From: Saprospiraceae bacterium UBA7687
Lineage (GTDB): Bacteria > Bacteroidota > Bacteroidia > Chitinophagales > Saprospiraceae
Assembly (NCBI GenBank): GCA_002482845.1
Contig: DLGT01000072.1
Coordinates: 2,696 to 66,695 of the forward strand
Direction of reading: 5' to 3'
Length of the DNA stretch: 64,000 nucleotides
The notes under the pieces are model-generated. The model was not told the DNA's origin. It made no database searches and saw only the letters and a list, made by a program, of their open reading frames with translations. Positions 1-7,645 of this stretch are shown in pieces (within the stretch, counting starts at the first letter, position 1; the number at the start of each line of letters is the position of its first letter). The position numbers were made by a program, and so were the translations under genes.

Positions 1-115
1 TCTAGGTTTATTTCTCTTACTTTACGCCTTCTTGATTGTTTTTTATTTGCCACTAAGACTCGAAGTCTCTAAGTTTACTTCTCCTGCTTCGTGCCTTTGT
101 GCCTTCGTGGCAACT
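1..115. repeat. Diverged palindromic CCACTAAG-type repeat unit at the window edge
   Basis: The stretch from about 49 to 113 reads gccactaagactcgaag on the left and ends cttcgtgccttcgtggc-like on the right, so the two arms are imperfectly complementary. It resembles the much larger arrays at 1499-1880 and 2372-2908 and directly abuts the stop codon of the GxxExxY gene at 116. The unit may continue to the left of the window. Confidence 0.55.
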
Positions 116-505
116 TTAAATGACATATCTTTTGATACCGCTTTTTATTAATGGTACATTGAAATTTATTAGAAAGCCTAATCTCTTTCCAGTTAATTTC
201 AGATGGCTAAGGATTTGAGCTTCCCAAACTGGGTTTAAAGTATCCACAGCTTTTAACTCACAAATTACAAGCTCTTCCACGAGTAAATCTAATCTAAGTC
301 CCTCATCAAAAATTAACCCATCAAATACGATTGGTATATCAACTTGCCGCTGAATAAATAATCCATCCTTGGACAATACATGAGCCATACAAGCTTCATA
401 AACTTTTTCAAGTAAACCAGGACCAAGTTCAGAATGAACTTTATAGGCAGCATTAACAATTGCTTTACCTAATGCTTCTTCTTTATCAGATAATATTGTA
501 TACAT
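116..505 (-). CDS. GxxExxY protein (PD-(D/E)XK nuclease-like), copy 1
   Basis: A 129-residue protein of the GxxExxY family, named for the G-L-L-E-K-V-Y segment seen near residue 30. The middle of the protein has an Asp (L-R-L-D-L-L-V) followed by E-L-K, the arrangement of a PD-(D/E)XK nuclease core, which is how the family is usually classed; no biochemical role is established. I start it at the ATG at 505. An in-frame ATG farther upstream (583) would run into the 3' end of the neighbouring dehydrogenase gene, and its extra residues look like translated intergenic sequence. The gene lies 13 bp downstream of the WbpB-like gene. Its stop codon touches a diverged palindromic repeat. A second, clearly different member lies at 1884-2297. 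Confidence 0.85.
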   Translation of the reverse strand: MYTILSDKEEALGKAIVNAAYKVHSELGPGLLEKVYEACMAHVLSKDGLFIQRQVDIPIVFDGLIFDEGLRLDLLVEELVICELKAVDTLNPVWEAQILSHLKLTGKRLGFLINFNVPLIKSGIKRYVI

Positions 506-518
506 GATAATTAAACCC

Positions 519-1481
519 CTATTTAAATGGATGTGGTGCCAAAGGAAGTTTACAAAAAGAATGATAATATCCTTGTAAACCAATAGGAGTGCATGTCCTT
601 ATTTGGTGGACGATGTCGATAGCTGCACGTGCTTCTCCGATACGGAATCCACCACCGGTTAAAATGTCTTGATAGCTTAATATATGTAAATCCGCAAATC
701 CTTCTGAAAATTCTAATTCTTCGCCTTCGATATTGATAGATCGATAAGTTCGTTTACCATTTGCTTTAACTTCATCAGGCAGCGTATCTGCATTGATACT
801 GAGGAACCATCTGACTTTGGCTTTGGCAAACTCGAAGTACCCTGCTGCACGATCGTGGGTATGGATATGGACAACATTCTCTTTAATAGGACCAAAAACC
901 CATTGTAGCATATCATAAAAGTGGACACCAATATTGGTAGCAATACCTCCTGATTTTTCAGGGTTGCCTTTCCAAGATGTATAATACCATGTGCCGCGTG
1001 AAGTGATGTATGTCAAGTCTAGGTCAAATATTTTATCAACAGGCGACTGTGATACTTTTTCTTTTAATGCAATGATTGTCGGATGTAACCGAAGTTGGAG
1101 GATATTAAAGACGTGATGTCCTGTTTCTTGCTCCATTTCTTCGAGCGCATCGATATTCCAAGGATTGAGCACGATGGGTTTTTCGCAAATGACATCGGCA
1201 CCATATCTGAGTCCAAAACGGATATGAGCGTCATGTAGATAATTGGGACTACAGATACTGACAAAATCTATAGGTGCTTTTGCTCTTTTAATTTTCTCAA
1301 GATGACGGTCAAAACGCTCAAATTCTGTAAAAAATGCAGCATTAGGGAAATAACTATCAATAATGCCTACAGAGTCATTGGTGTCAACAGCCGCCACCAA
1401 GTCATTACCGGTATCACGGATGGCTTGCATGTGGCGAGGTGCGATGTATCCCGCTGCTCCAATTAAGGCAAATTGTTTCAT
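519..1481 (-). CDS. wbpB: WbpB/WlbA-type UDP-N-acetylglucosaminuronate 3-dehydrogenase (Gfo/Idh/MocA family)
   Basis: A 320-residue Gfo/Idh/MocA oxidoreductase that aligns by eye with WbpB/WlbA over most of its length. These enzymes oxidise C3 of UDP-GlcNAcA with NAD, usually recycling it with 2-oxoglutarate, on the way to diacetamido uronic acid sugars of LPS or capsule. The N-terminus has the nucleotide-binding segment ALIGAAGYIAPRH, followed by an E-K-P motif with catalytic Lys101 and a GVHFYD segment with His187. The matching 3-aminotransferase (9702-10823) and N-acetyltransferase (2914-3489) are in the same locus, which strengthens the call. The last 20 residues diverge from the usual C-terminus. 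The cytosolic product feeds polysaccharide assembly. Confidence 0.9.
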   Translation of the reverse strand: MKQFALIGAAGYIAPRHMQAIRDTGNDLVAAVDTNDSVGIIDSYFPNAAFFTEFERFDRHLEKIKRAKAPIDFVSICSPNYLHDAHIRFGLRYGADVICEKPIVLNPWNIDALEEMEQETGHHVFNILQLRLHPTIIALKEKVSQSPVDKIFDLDLTYITSRGTWYYTSWKGNPEKSGGIATNIGVHFYDMLQWVFGPIKENVVHIHTHDRAAGYFEFAKAKVRWFLSINADTLPDEVKANGKRTYRSINIEGEELEFSEGFADLHILSYQDILTGGGFRIGEARAAIDIVHQIRTCTPIGLQGYYHSFCKLPLAPHPFK

Positions 1482-1498
1482 TATACTTTTTAATTTAT

Positions 1499-1880
1499 TT
1501 TACCACTAAGGAACACTAAGCTAACTTTATTTCTAAGTGTTCTTTGTGAGTCCTGTGTGAACTTTGTGGTAATTTTTTAAACCACAAAGAAACACAAAGA
1601 TTTTACCACTAAGAATCACAAACCTAACGTCATTTCTAAGTGTTCTTTGTGAGTCCTATGTGGACTTTGTGGTGATTTTTTTATACCACTAAGGAACACT
1701 AAGATTTTACCACTAAGAATCACTAACCTAAATTTATTTCTAAGTGCTCTTTGTGAGACCTATGTGGACTTTGTGGTGATATTTTATACCACTAAGGATC
1801 GCTAAGATTTTCACTAAGAAACACTAAGATAATTCTATTCCAAGTACTCTGTGTGAGTTCTATGTGGACTTTGTGGTGAA
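1499..1880. repeat. Array of four palindromic CCACTAAG / CTTTGTGG units
   Basis: Four units of roughly 80-100 bp lie head to tail (about 1500-1575, 1579-1673, 1684-1777, 1787-1880). Each starts with accactaaggaacactaag-like sequence and ends with tatgtggactttgtggt-like sequence, so the arms are imperfect inverted complements and each unit could fold into a long hairpin. Units are separated by T/A-rich linkers. The array fills the gap between the WbpB-like gene and the stop codon of GxxExxY copy 2, with only a few bases left over. It is not a CRISPR: the repeats are degenerate and there are no constant-length unique spacers. Confidence 0.9.
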
Positions 1881-1883
1881 ATT

Positions 1884-2297
1884 TTACTCAGATAATTTCT
1901 GAAAATATTTATTCACTAAAGGAATTAAACCATCTGTAGTAATATTCATTACATTATAATTTATTAAAAGTCCTTTTGGTTTTTTCAATATGTTCATATA
2001 ACTTAATAACTGAGCTTGGTCTATCGGAGAAAATCCGTTAGTCGATTTATTTTCAACTAATACAAGATCTTCAACCATTATATCAAACCTTAATCTACTT
2101 TTACACTCTATCCCTTTATAAAGTGGAATTATTTGTTGTTGTGAAGTTACTTTTAATCCTTTATCCATCAATTCATAAACAAGACACTCTTCATATAAAC
2201 TCTCAAGTAAACCTGGTCCTAATTCTTTATGAACTTCTATTGCACATCCAATTATTTTATATGCTATTTGATTGACATATTTTTTAGTAATTTCCAT
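1884..2297 (-). CDS. GxxExxY protein (PD-(D/E)XK nuclease-like), copy 2
   Basis: A 137-residue GxxExxY family protein. It carries G-L-L-E-S-L-Y near residue 30, then L-R-F-D-I-M-V and V-E-N-K, the Asp and E-x-K positions expected of a PD-(D/E)XK-type fold. It shares these landmarks with the copy at 116-505, but the two sequences are far apart, so this is not a recent duplication. It is bracketed on both sides by the palindromic arrays at 1499-1880 and 2372-2908, and the left array ends at its stop codon. It separates two genes of one sugar pathway (WbpB-like and WbpD-like). Function unknown; a link with the surrounding repeats is inferred from position only. Confidence 0.88.
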   Translation of the reverse strand: MEITKKYVNQIAYKIIGCAIEVHKELGPGLLESLYEECLVYELMDKGLKVTSQQQIIPLYKGIECKSRLRFDIMVEDLVLVENKSTNGFSPIDQAQLLSYMNILKKPKGLLINYNVMNITTDGLIPLVNKYFQKLSE

Positions 2298-2371
2298 AAA
2301 ATATATTTTGGGCGTTAAAGATTTTCTTTTTAAACCTAAGTATCACCAAAACCAACATGAATAACATTAAA

Positions 2372-2908
2372 CTAATAACTACTTAGCACTCTTTGTGATT
2401 TCTATGTGAACTTAGTGGTAAAATTTTATATCACTAAGGAACACTAAGACTTTCTAGAAGAAACACTAAGATAATTTTATTTCTAAGTGATCTTTGTGAG
2501 TCCTATGTGAACTTTGTGGTAATTTTTTTATACCACTAAGGATCACTAAGATTTTACCACAAAGAAACACTAAGATAATAATACTCCTAAGTGATCTATG
2601 TGTTTTCTATGTAAACTTAGTGGTGAAATTTTATATCCCTAAGGAACACTAAGATTTTCACTAAGAATCACTAAGCTAATTTTATTTCTAAGTGTTCTTT
2701 GTGAATCCTGTGTGGACTTTGTGGTAATTTTTTTATACCACTAAGGATCACTAAGACTTTCTCGAAGAAACACTAAGATAATAATACTCCTAAGTGATCT
2801 ATGTGTTTTCTATGTAAACTTAGTGGTGAAATTTTATATCCCTAAGAAACACTAAGTAAACTTTATTTCTAAGTGCTCTGTGTGTTTTCTTTGTGAACTT
2901 AGTGGTAA
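2372..2908. repeat. Array of five to six palindromic CCACTAAG / CTTAGTGG units
   Basis: Same family as the array at 1499-1880. Complete or near-complete units lie at about 2428-2521, 2535-2622, 2634-2724, 2738-2826 and 2838-2906, with a half unit at about 2372-2420. Left arms read tcactaaggaacactaag or similar; right arms end gaacttagtggt or gactttgtggt. Two alternating subtypes are visible: one has ctcctaagtgatctatgtg in the right arm and the other has tatttctaagtgttctttg. The array ends six bases before the stop codon of the WbpD-like gene. Confidence 0.9.
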
Positions 2909-2913
2909 AATTC

Positions 2914-3489
2914 TTACTTTACTATTTTTTCAACTTTTCCATCAAGCAGTTGATATATCTCACCACTCTCTTTACAAATAGCCATGCCATTATCATCAAA
3001 TGTCAGTTTTTGACCAAACTCACTCATCCAACCCATTTGTCTTGCAGGATTACCTACTACTAAAGCATAATCAGGTACATGTTTGGTGACTACTGCACCT
3101 GCACCTATGAATGCAAATTTGCCGATGTCATGGCCACAAACAATAGTCGCATTAGCACCAATAGATGCACCTTTGCCAACGTGGGTTTTTAAGTATTCAT
3201 TTTTGCGATTGACAGCACTGCGTGGGTTGATCACATTGGTAAAAACACATGATGGACCCAAAAACACATTATCATCACAAGTCACGCCTGTGTAAATGGA
3301 TACATTATTTTGCACTTTGACATTATCACCTAGGACAACTTCAGGTGATATAACAACATTTTGTCCAATATTACAGTTTTTGCCTAATGTACAGTTCGGC
3401 ATGATGTGACTGAAGTGCCATATTTTTGTACCTTCACCTATGGTGCATCCTTCATCGATGTAGCAAGATTCGTGTGCGAAGTAAGACAT
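2914..3489 (-). CDS. wbpD: WbpD/WlbB-type UDP-sugar 3-N-acetyltransferase (left-handed beta-helix)
   Basis: A 191-residue hexapeptide-repeat acetyltransferase, the usual length for WbpD/WlbB. The left-handed beta-helix is visible as repeated [I/V]GxGxx-type hexapeptides (I-G-E-G-T-K, L-G-K-N-C-N, I-G-A-N-A-T) from about residue 10 to 150, with the internal loop FTNVINPRSAVNRK typical of this subfamily. These enzymes transfer acetyl from acetyl-CoA to the 3-amino group made by the WbpE/WlbC aminotransferase, giving UDP-GlcNAc3NAcA. The partner dehydrogenase (519-1481) and aminotransferase (9702-10823) are in the same locus. It is probably a cytosolic trimer. Confidence 0.92.
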   Translation of the reverse strand: MSYFAHESCYIDEGCTIGEGTKIWHFSHIMPNCTLGKNCNIGQNVVISPEVVLGDNVKVQNNVSIYTGVTCDDNVFLGPSCVFTNVINPRSAVNRKNEYLKTHVGKGASIGANATIVCGHDIGKFAFIGAGAVVTKHVPDYALVVGNPARQMGWMSEFGQKLTFDDNGMAICKESGEIYQLLDGKVEKIVK

Positions 3490-3495
3490 GATATT

Positions 3496-3648
3496 TTGTG
3501 ATTTGGTGATGGGTGATCTTGTGATGGGTGATCTGTGATGGGTGATCTGTGATCTGTGATCTGTGATCTTGTGATGGGTGATTTGGTGATGTTGTGATCA
3601 GTGATTTGGTGATGGGTGATCTGTGATCTTGCGATGGGTGATTTGGTT
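3496..3648. repeat. Degenerate tandem repeat (TGATCTG / TGATGGG units)
   Basis: About 150 bp of short tandem units such as gtgatgggtgatctgtgatc, built from tgatctg, tgatggg and tgatttgg heptamers in changing order. It lies just upstream of the start of the WbpD-like gene. Such heptameric runs are prone to slippage. A spurious frame read through it gives low-complexity protein (repeats of SPIT and RSQIT) and is not accepted as a gene. Confidence 0.85.
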
Positions 3649-3729
3649 ACATGTTTTGTAATTGCCTTATTCAGGCATTGTCGTACTTTAAACATTAAAC
3701 AATTCAACAATACTTTAAACAATTATGAT

Positions 3730-3868
3730 GAGTCTACTCCGAAAAGCCCTTTGTTCAAATAAAATGAAAAATCTTTATTTCTACCGTCTTGATAATCAAT
3801 CGTTTCCCTTTAGGGTAAGGGTGAAAAACGGTTGATTATCAATCAATTTGTGTTTTCGGAGTGGAATC
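3730..3868. mobile_element. MITE-like element, copy 1 (139 bp)
   Basis: Terminal inverted repeats gagtctactccgaaaag on the left and tttcggagtggaatc on the right. Inside is a second inverted pair (ttgataatcaatcg and cggttgattatcaa) around ccctttagggt. Three of the four copies in the window are exactly 139 bp. This copy has no obvious target-site duplication (left flank tatgat, right flank aacatt). It contains no coding sequence. Confidence 0.85.
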
Positions 3869-3893
3869 AACATTAAACCTTAAACAATCCCAT

Positions 3894-4973
3894 CTACCCC
3901 ATCGCATCCTTCACAATCTTCCTTGCAATAAAAAACCCTGCGGCAAGTAGTCCACCTAATAATCCGCCTTTGATTAATTCTATCAAAAGGGACATGGCAT
4001 TGGGCTCTAATGGCGGTAAGGGTTCGTCTATGATTGTGATATCTGGTGTGCTTGTTTCTAGAGAGAAGTCAGCTAATTCGTAGTTTTTAGTGACTTCCCC
4101 ATACATTAATGTCAGTTTTTGAATTTCTGTTTCGATCATGCTTTTTTGTACCAATAATGTTGGGTCGGTAAGGTCACGATGAGAATCTTCAAATTTTGCC
4201 AATTGATATTTTTTTGACTTGAGTAGATTGAGAATAGAATCCTTTTTGGCTTCCACAAAATTAAATGTATTTTGTCCACCTTTAGTACTGCTCAGCTCGT
4301 AATACTTTTTAAGTTGTTTGTAGACTTCATTACAAATAATGATGGATAACTCTTCGTCAACTGTATTGGAATTCATTGATAAAATGCCAGTATCTTCATT
4401 AAATCCATTAGAAAAAATTGGATCTTTAACATTTTTTCCACCTACAACTTTACCATGTAGCCTCTTAAGAGCAGAAAATTCATCACTGCTAAAAGACTTT
4501 ATACTGTCAGAAGTAAATCTAAATCCTGTCCAATCTTTTTGATCATTGGTCCATTCTTTTTCTAGTTCATACAAGGTCAAAAGGTGATTGGCAATATAAT
4601 CAGGTGTATCTCCTAAAGTGTCAATAACTACTTTTGTAAATAATACTTTCTGAATGATATTGCGAGATTTAGATAACTCCACAATCCTATCTAAATTTAC
4701 CTTTCCTCCTTTACCCAATCCAAAGGAACCCAATATGCTAGAAAGTCCGCCACCGCCACCGCCACCATCATTTAAGGTGTAGGTTAAAACTGCAGTGTAA
4801 GTGATCACGCTAGTCTTGGCCTTGTACCCGAAATAAACCAAAAATGGAATGGTAATCAAGATGATCCACCATTTTTTTGACCAAAGCTCTCTCCAAAACT
4901 CTAGGAGTTTTTCTATGAGTTCTTTGAGTGTAATCTCATCGTCTTGGTATGGTGGTATGTTATTTTGTTCCAT
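3894..4973 (-). CDS. Wzz-like polysaccharide chain-length / co-polymerase protein
   Basis: A 359-residue inner-membrane protein with the layout of polysaccharide co-polymerases. There is a short cytosolic N-terminus, a first membrane segment at about residues 36-53 (WWIILITIPFLVYFGY), a large extracytoplasmic region with predicted coiled-coil helices (about 230-300), and a second membrane segment at about 333-350 followed by a short basic tail. The family sets the chain length of O-antigen, capsule or exopolysaccharide with the polymerase and the outer-membrane exporter. No Walker motifs are present, so it lacks a fused tyrosine kinase. A run of seven glycines just after the first membrane segment is unusual. 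It sits between the toxin-antitoxin pair and a MITE. Confidence 0.82.
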   Translation of the reverse strand: MEQNNIPPYQDDEITLKELIEKLLEFWRELWSKKWWIILITIPFLVYFGYKAKTSVITYTAVLTYTLNDGGGGGGGLSSILGSFGLGKGGKVNLDRIVELSKSRNIIQKVLFTKVVIDTLGDTPDYIANHLLTLYELEKEWTNDQKDWTGFRFTSDSIKSFSSDEFSALKRLHGKVVGGKNVKDPIFSNGFNEDTGILSMNSNTVDEELSIIICNEVYKQLKKYYELSSTKGGQNTFNFVEAKKDSILNLLKSKKYQLAKFEDSHRDLTDPTLLVQKSMIETEIQKLTLMYGEVTKNYELADFSLETSTPDITIIDEPLPPLEPNAMSLLIELIKGGLLGGLLAAGFFIARKIVKDAMG

Positions 4974-4996
4974 GTATTAATTATTGTTGAATTGTT

Positions 4997-5033
4997 TGAT
5001 GCCGCTAAAGCTGCACACGTTTGCAGAACTGCG
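4997..5033. repeat. Dispersed 37-bp repeat, copy A
   Basis: A 37-bp sequence beginning ttgatgccgctaaagctgca is found again almost unchanged at 7104-7140 (two substitutions by eye). Both copies lie in short intergenic gaps just upstream of polysaccharide genes on the minus strand. No coding potential. Confidence 0.75.
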
Positions 5034-5120
5034 GAATTGTAAACTTGCAGAACCGCAAATTTGTTAGATCCTGCTATTGCTGAATGTGATTAGTGAATTT
5101 ATAAATGAATCACCTAAAGT

Positions 5121-5384
5121 TTAGTAGTGTCCTTTTAGGGAATGAATTATTAAAAGGTTTTTCGTCTCATCAATTTCGTAAATAATCCTATCTTCTTTTG
5201 AAATCCGTCGGCTCCATTTCCCTGACAATGCGTGTTTAAGTTGTTCGGGTTTACCAAGACCCGAAAAGGGTGTTTTAAGAATGTCTTCAATTAGTTGAGC
5301 GATTTTAGTCTGAATTGCCTTACTACCACTTTTTTTCCAAAAGAATAAGTGGGCTTTTGCATCATCGGTGTAAGCTATTTCCAC
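5121..5384 (-). CDS. YoeB/Txe-family mRNA interferase toxin
   Basis: An 87-residue protein of the RelE superfamily, YoeB/Txe branch. It has the GLGKPEQLKH segment with Glu47, an SRRIS...RIIYEI core with Arg60 and Arg66, and a C-terminal H-Y pair (His86, Tyr87), matching the catalytic Glu, Arg and His-Tyr positions of YoeB. Known members cleave mRNA in the ribosomal A site and are silenced by a co-transcribed antitoxin. Its start codon lies inside the preceding antitoxin gene (10-bp overlap), the usual module layout. The length is normal and all key residues are present, so it is probably active. Confidence 0.9.
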   Translation of the reverse strand: MEIAYTDDAKAHLFFWKKSGSKAIQTKIAQLIEDILKTPFSGLGKPEQLKHALSGKWSRRISKEDRIIYEIDETKNLLIIHSLKGHY

Positions 5385-5596
5385 ATATCTTCGATTGAAA
5401 TGATTGTGTATTTCCCTTCTTTTGCCTGCTGACTACTTCTAAGAATCCTTTCAACAAATTCTGGATCATAAGGACTCTCATTGTCCTTCCCACTCTTCTG
5501 TGTTGGCGAACTATCAAACTTCACTTTTTGAGTTTCTAAAAAAGCTTTTACGATTTTTGATTGTTTTTTATTTGCTTTTATTATGATGGTTTCCAT
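5375..5596 (-). CDS. Antitoxin of the YoeB/Txe-type module
   Basis: A 73-residue protein directly upstream of the YoeB-like toxin, overlapping it by 10 bp, hence translationally coupled. The N-terminus is short and basic (METIIIKANKKQSKIV), and the C-terminal part (PEFVERILRSSQQ and the final EDMWK) resembles the flexible toxin-wrapping tail of small antitoxins. I do not see a clear Phd/YefM domain, so the antitoxin family is not certain; it resembles the short Bacteroidota antitoxins paired with Txe toxins. Autorepression of its own promoter is expected from the family but was not seen in the sequence. Confidence 0.8.
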   Translation of the reverse strand: METIIIKANKKQSKIVKAFLETQKVKFDSSPTQKSGKDNESPYDPEFVERILRSSQQAKEGKYTIISIEDMWK

Positions 5597-5650
5597 TCGA
5601 AAAATTTATTCAATATTTTAAACAAAGCATATTTATAGAAAGTTCCTGGC

Positions 5651-5712
5651 TAAGGTTAAGGTTAAGGTTGAGATTAAGGTTGAGATTAAGGTTGAGATTA
5701 AGGTTTAGATTA
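5651..5712. repeat. Telomere-like GGTTAAGG / GGTTGAGATTAA tandem repeat
   Basis: About 60 bp of ggttaaggttaaggttgaga-type units made of alternating 6-mers (taaggt) and 12-mers (tgagattaaggt). A longer run of the same type lies at 10832-10923. It occupies the gap upstream of the toxin-antitoxin pair, and no gene overlaps it. Confidence 0.85.
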
Positions 5713-5761
5713 ACTTTAAGCGAAAGTATCTTTCAACATTAAACTGTAAACAATAAACATT

Positions 5762-5924
5762 GAGTGTACTCTGAAAAGTCCTTAGTTCAAATAAAATGAA
5801 AAATTTTGATTTCTACTACATTGATAATCAGAGTTATACCCCTTTAGGGGCAGGGGTGTTTCCCTTTAGGATCAGGGTAAAAAACTTTTGATTATCCCCC
5901 AATTTGTGTTTTCGAAGTGCACTC
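5762..5924. mobile_element. MITE-like element, copy 2 (163 bp) with perfect 6-bp target duplication
   Basis: Termini gagtgtactctgaaaag and tttcgaagtgcactc are inverted repeats of the same family as the copies at 3730, 28043 and 30095. The element is flanked by aacatt on both sides (5756-5761 and 5925-5930), a perfect 6-bp direct repeat. It is 24 bp longer than the 139-bp copies because the internal cccctttaggg segment is partly duplicated. No coding sequence. Confidence 0.88.
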
Positions 5925-5962
5925 AACATTAAATGTTAAACATTAAACCCTTAAACCCACCA

Positions 5963-7012
5963 TCATTCCTGATACATCTTCTCATAATACTCTTGGTAAG
6001 CACCTGATGTGACATGATCGAGCCATTCTTGGTTATTCAGGTACCAATCAATTGTTTTATCTATGCCAGACTCAAAAGTTTCTAGTGGTACCCAATCGAG
6101 TTCAATTTCTATTTTGGAAGCATCGATAGCATATCTCAGATCATGGCCTGCTCTATCTGTCACATATGATATGAGATTTCTGCTTTCACCAACTGTTCTT
6201 CCCAGTTTTTTATCCATGGTATCGCAAAGCAACTTGATCAAATCAATATTGGTCCATTCATTATGACCACCGATATTGTAGGTCTCACCATGTATGCCTT
6301 TGTGCAAAATGGTATCTATTGCTCTGGCATGATCTTCTACATACAGCCAATCTCTCACATTCTCACCTTTGCCATAGACAGGAAGTGGTTTCTTCTGAAT
6401 GATGTTGTTTATAAATAACGGGATCAATTTCTCAGGAAAATGGTTTGGACCATAGTTGTTGCTGCAATTAGAAATCACCACAGGCATATGGTAAGTATGG
6501 TAAAATGCTCTGACAAAATGATCTGAACTTGCCTTAGATGCTGAATATGGTGACCTTGGATCATAAGGTGTTTTTTCTGTAAATAAGTCAAAACCCATAT
6601 TGAGTGATCCATATACTTCATCTGTAGATACATGGTAAAACAACTTACCTTCATAATTTCCATGCCAATGGTTTTTGGCTACTTGAAGTAGATTTGCCGT
6701 ACCCAATACATTGGTTTTGATAAATACCAAAGGATCTTTGATAGATCGATCCACATGGGATTCTGCTGCAAGATGTACAACATGAGTTATACCATACTTT
6801 GTAAATACTTCACTAACAAAAGCCTCGTCACCTATGTCACCTTTGACAAAAGTGTAGTTAGGGCTTTGGTCTATGTCTTTTATATTTTCAAGATTTCCTG
6901 CATACGTCAAGGCATCAAGATTTACAATGCGATAAGATGGGTGTTGTGTAACTAGTCTTCTGACTACGTGAGAGCCGATGAAGCCGGCGCCGCCTGTGAT
7001 TAGTATGTTCAT
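5963..7012 (-). CDS. rmlB: dTDP-glucose 4,6-dehydratase
   Basis: A 349-residue extended short-chain dehydrogenase, the usual length for RmlB. It has the GGAGFIGSH nucleotide-binding loop at residues 7-15, the Thr130-Asp131-Glu132 triad (STDEVYGS), and YxxxK as Tyr156-Lys160. The NNYGPNHFPEKLIP segment is diagnostic for dTDP-glucose dehydratases. It converts dTDP-glucose to dTDP-4-keto-6-deoxyglucose, the branch point to dTDP-L-rhamnose and several amino-deoxy sugars. No rmlA, rmlC or rmlD is seen in the window; they may lie outside, or the product may feed another sugar. It lies in the polysaccharide locus, and the gap upstream is full of short palindromes. Confidence 0.96.
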   Translation of the reverse strand: MNILITGGAGFIGSHVVRRLVTQHPSYRIVNLDALTYAGNLENIKDIDQSPNYTFVKGDIGDEAFVSEVFTKYGITHVVHLAAESHVDRSIKDPLVFIKTNVLGTANLLQVAKNHWHGNYEGKLFYHVSTDEVYGSLNMGFDLFTEKTPYDPRSPYSASKASSDHFVRAFYHTYHMPVVISNCSNNYGPNHFPEKLIPLFINNIIQKKPLPVYGKGENVRDWLYVEDHARAIDTILHKGIHGETYNIGGHNEWTNIDLIKLLCDTMDKKLGRTVGESRNLISYVTDRAGHDLRYAIDASKIEIELDWVPLETFESGIDKTIDWYLNNQEWLDHVTSGAYQEYYEKMYQE

Positions 7013-7103
7013 ATTTTATATGGATTTGTGGATTTGAATATTTGGTAGAAGTGTTTATTTGCTTATTTGTTGATGCTACTAAATTGCCGTATTTGCTTAT
7101 TTG

Positions 7104-7140
7104 TTGATGCCGCTAAAGCTGCACATGTTTGCGGAACTGC
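7104..7140. repeat. Dispersed 37-bp repeat, copy B
   Basis: Near-identical to 4997-5033. It lies in the gap upstream of rmlB, about 90 bp from its start codon. Confidence 0.75.
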
Positions 7141-7450
7141 TTGTTAAGGTTTAGCTACGCATTAGGGTTCCTCCGTTCGTCGTAGCTTCCTAGCTACGAT
7201 GCAGTATCTTCAGGCATCTTGCCTGAGTAACACATATTGGTGGACACATAATAAAAAGGCTAGAAGCCTTGTGATATCATATCTTAACGAGACAGCTTGT
7301 ATTGGAGTTGTAAACTTGTTTGCAACACATTGTTTGTCCTTTCAAACACGTTCAAAAGACCACTTGGGTTGAAAGCTTGCAAACAAGTTTGCAAGTCCAT
7401 TAGAGCCTATTGATATCGTACATCAGCAAGACGCTAAGATAAACAATTGG
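7141..7450. repeat. Gene-free stretch with several short perfect palindromes
   Basis: No credible gene was seen. It holds at least three clean hairpins: tcaggca-tct-tgcctga at 7210-7226, aaggc-tagaa-gcctt at 7256-7270, and cttgcaaac-aa-gtttgcaag at 7376-7395 (9-bp arms). None has a T-run that would mark a simple terminator. They may be remnants of small dispersed palindromic elements. Confidence 0.6.
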
Positions 7451-7645
7451 TTAAGACTTTTTGATTTGTTCTTCAAGCTTTTCAATATCAGGCCTTTCTT
7501 TTTTATCTGCTTTACCATCTTTCAACCATTTTATAATGGCTCTTGCTTCTTCGAGTGTTGTTTTTTTGGCATTGGCTTTAACAATTCTCTGCTTTTCTGC
7601 CAAATCTTCAAAGAGCTGATATGGTTTTAATTTTTCAGTACTCAT
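7451..7645 (-). CDS. Small hypothetical protein coupled to the kinase-like gene
   Basis: A 64-residue, highly charged, mostly helical protein with no family I recognise. It has many Lys and Glu and the segment EEARAIIKWLKDGK near the middle. It overlaps the upstream 201-residue gene by four bases (ATGA), so the two are almost certainly translated together. The pairing of a small charged protein with a larger folded partner resembles a toxin-antitoxin or effector-immunity layout, but nothing in the sequence proves that. The start at 7645 is the only sensible one. Confidence 0.7.
   Translation of the reverse strand: MSTEKLKPYQLFEDLAEKQRIVKANAKKTTLEEARAIIKWLKDGKADKKERPDIEKLEEQIKKS

Noticed and set aside
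506..583. 26-residue N-terminal extension of GxxExxY copy 1
   Set aside because: It overlaps the 3' end of the WbpB-like gene and looks like translated intergenic DNA; the family starts near MYTILSDKEE.
1499..2908. Possible CRISPR array
   Set aside because: Units are palindromic and degenerate, with no constant repeat and no unique spacers; no cas gene is nearby.
3438..3722. 94-codon minus-strand frame with repeated SPIT / RSQIT segments
   Set aside because: It is the translation of the heptameric tandem repeat at 3496-3648 and overlaps the start of the WbpD-like gene; composition is pure low complexity.
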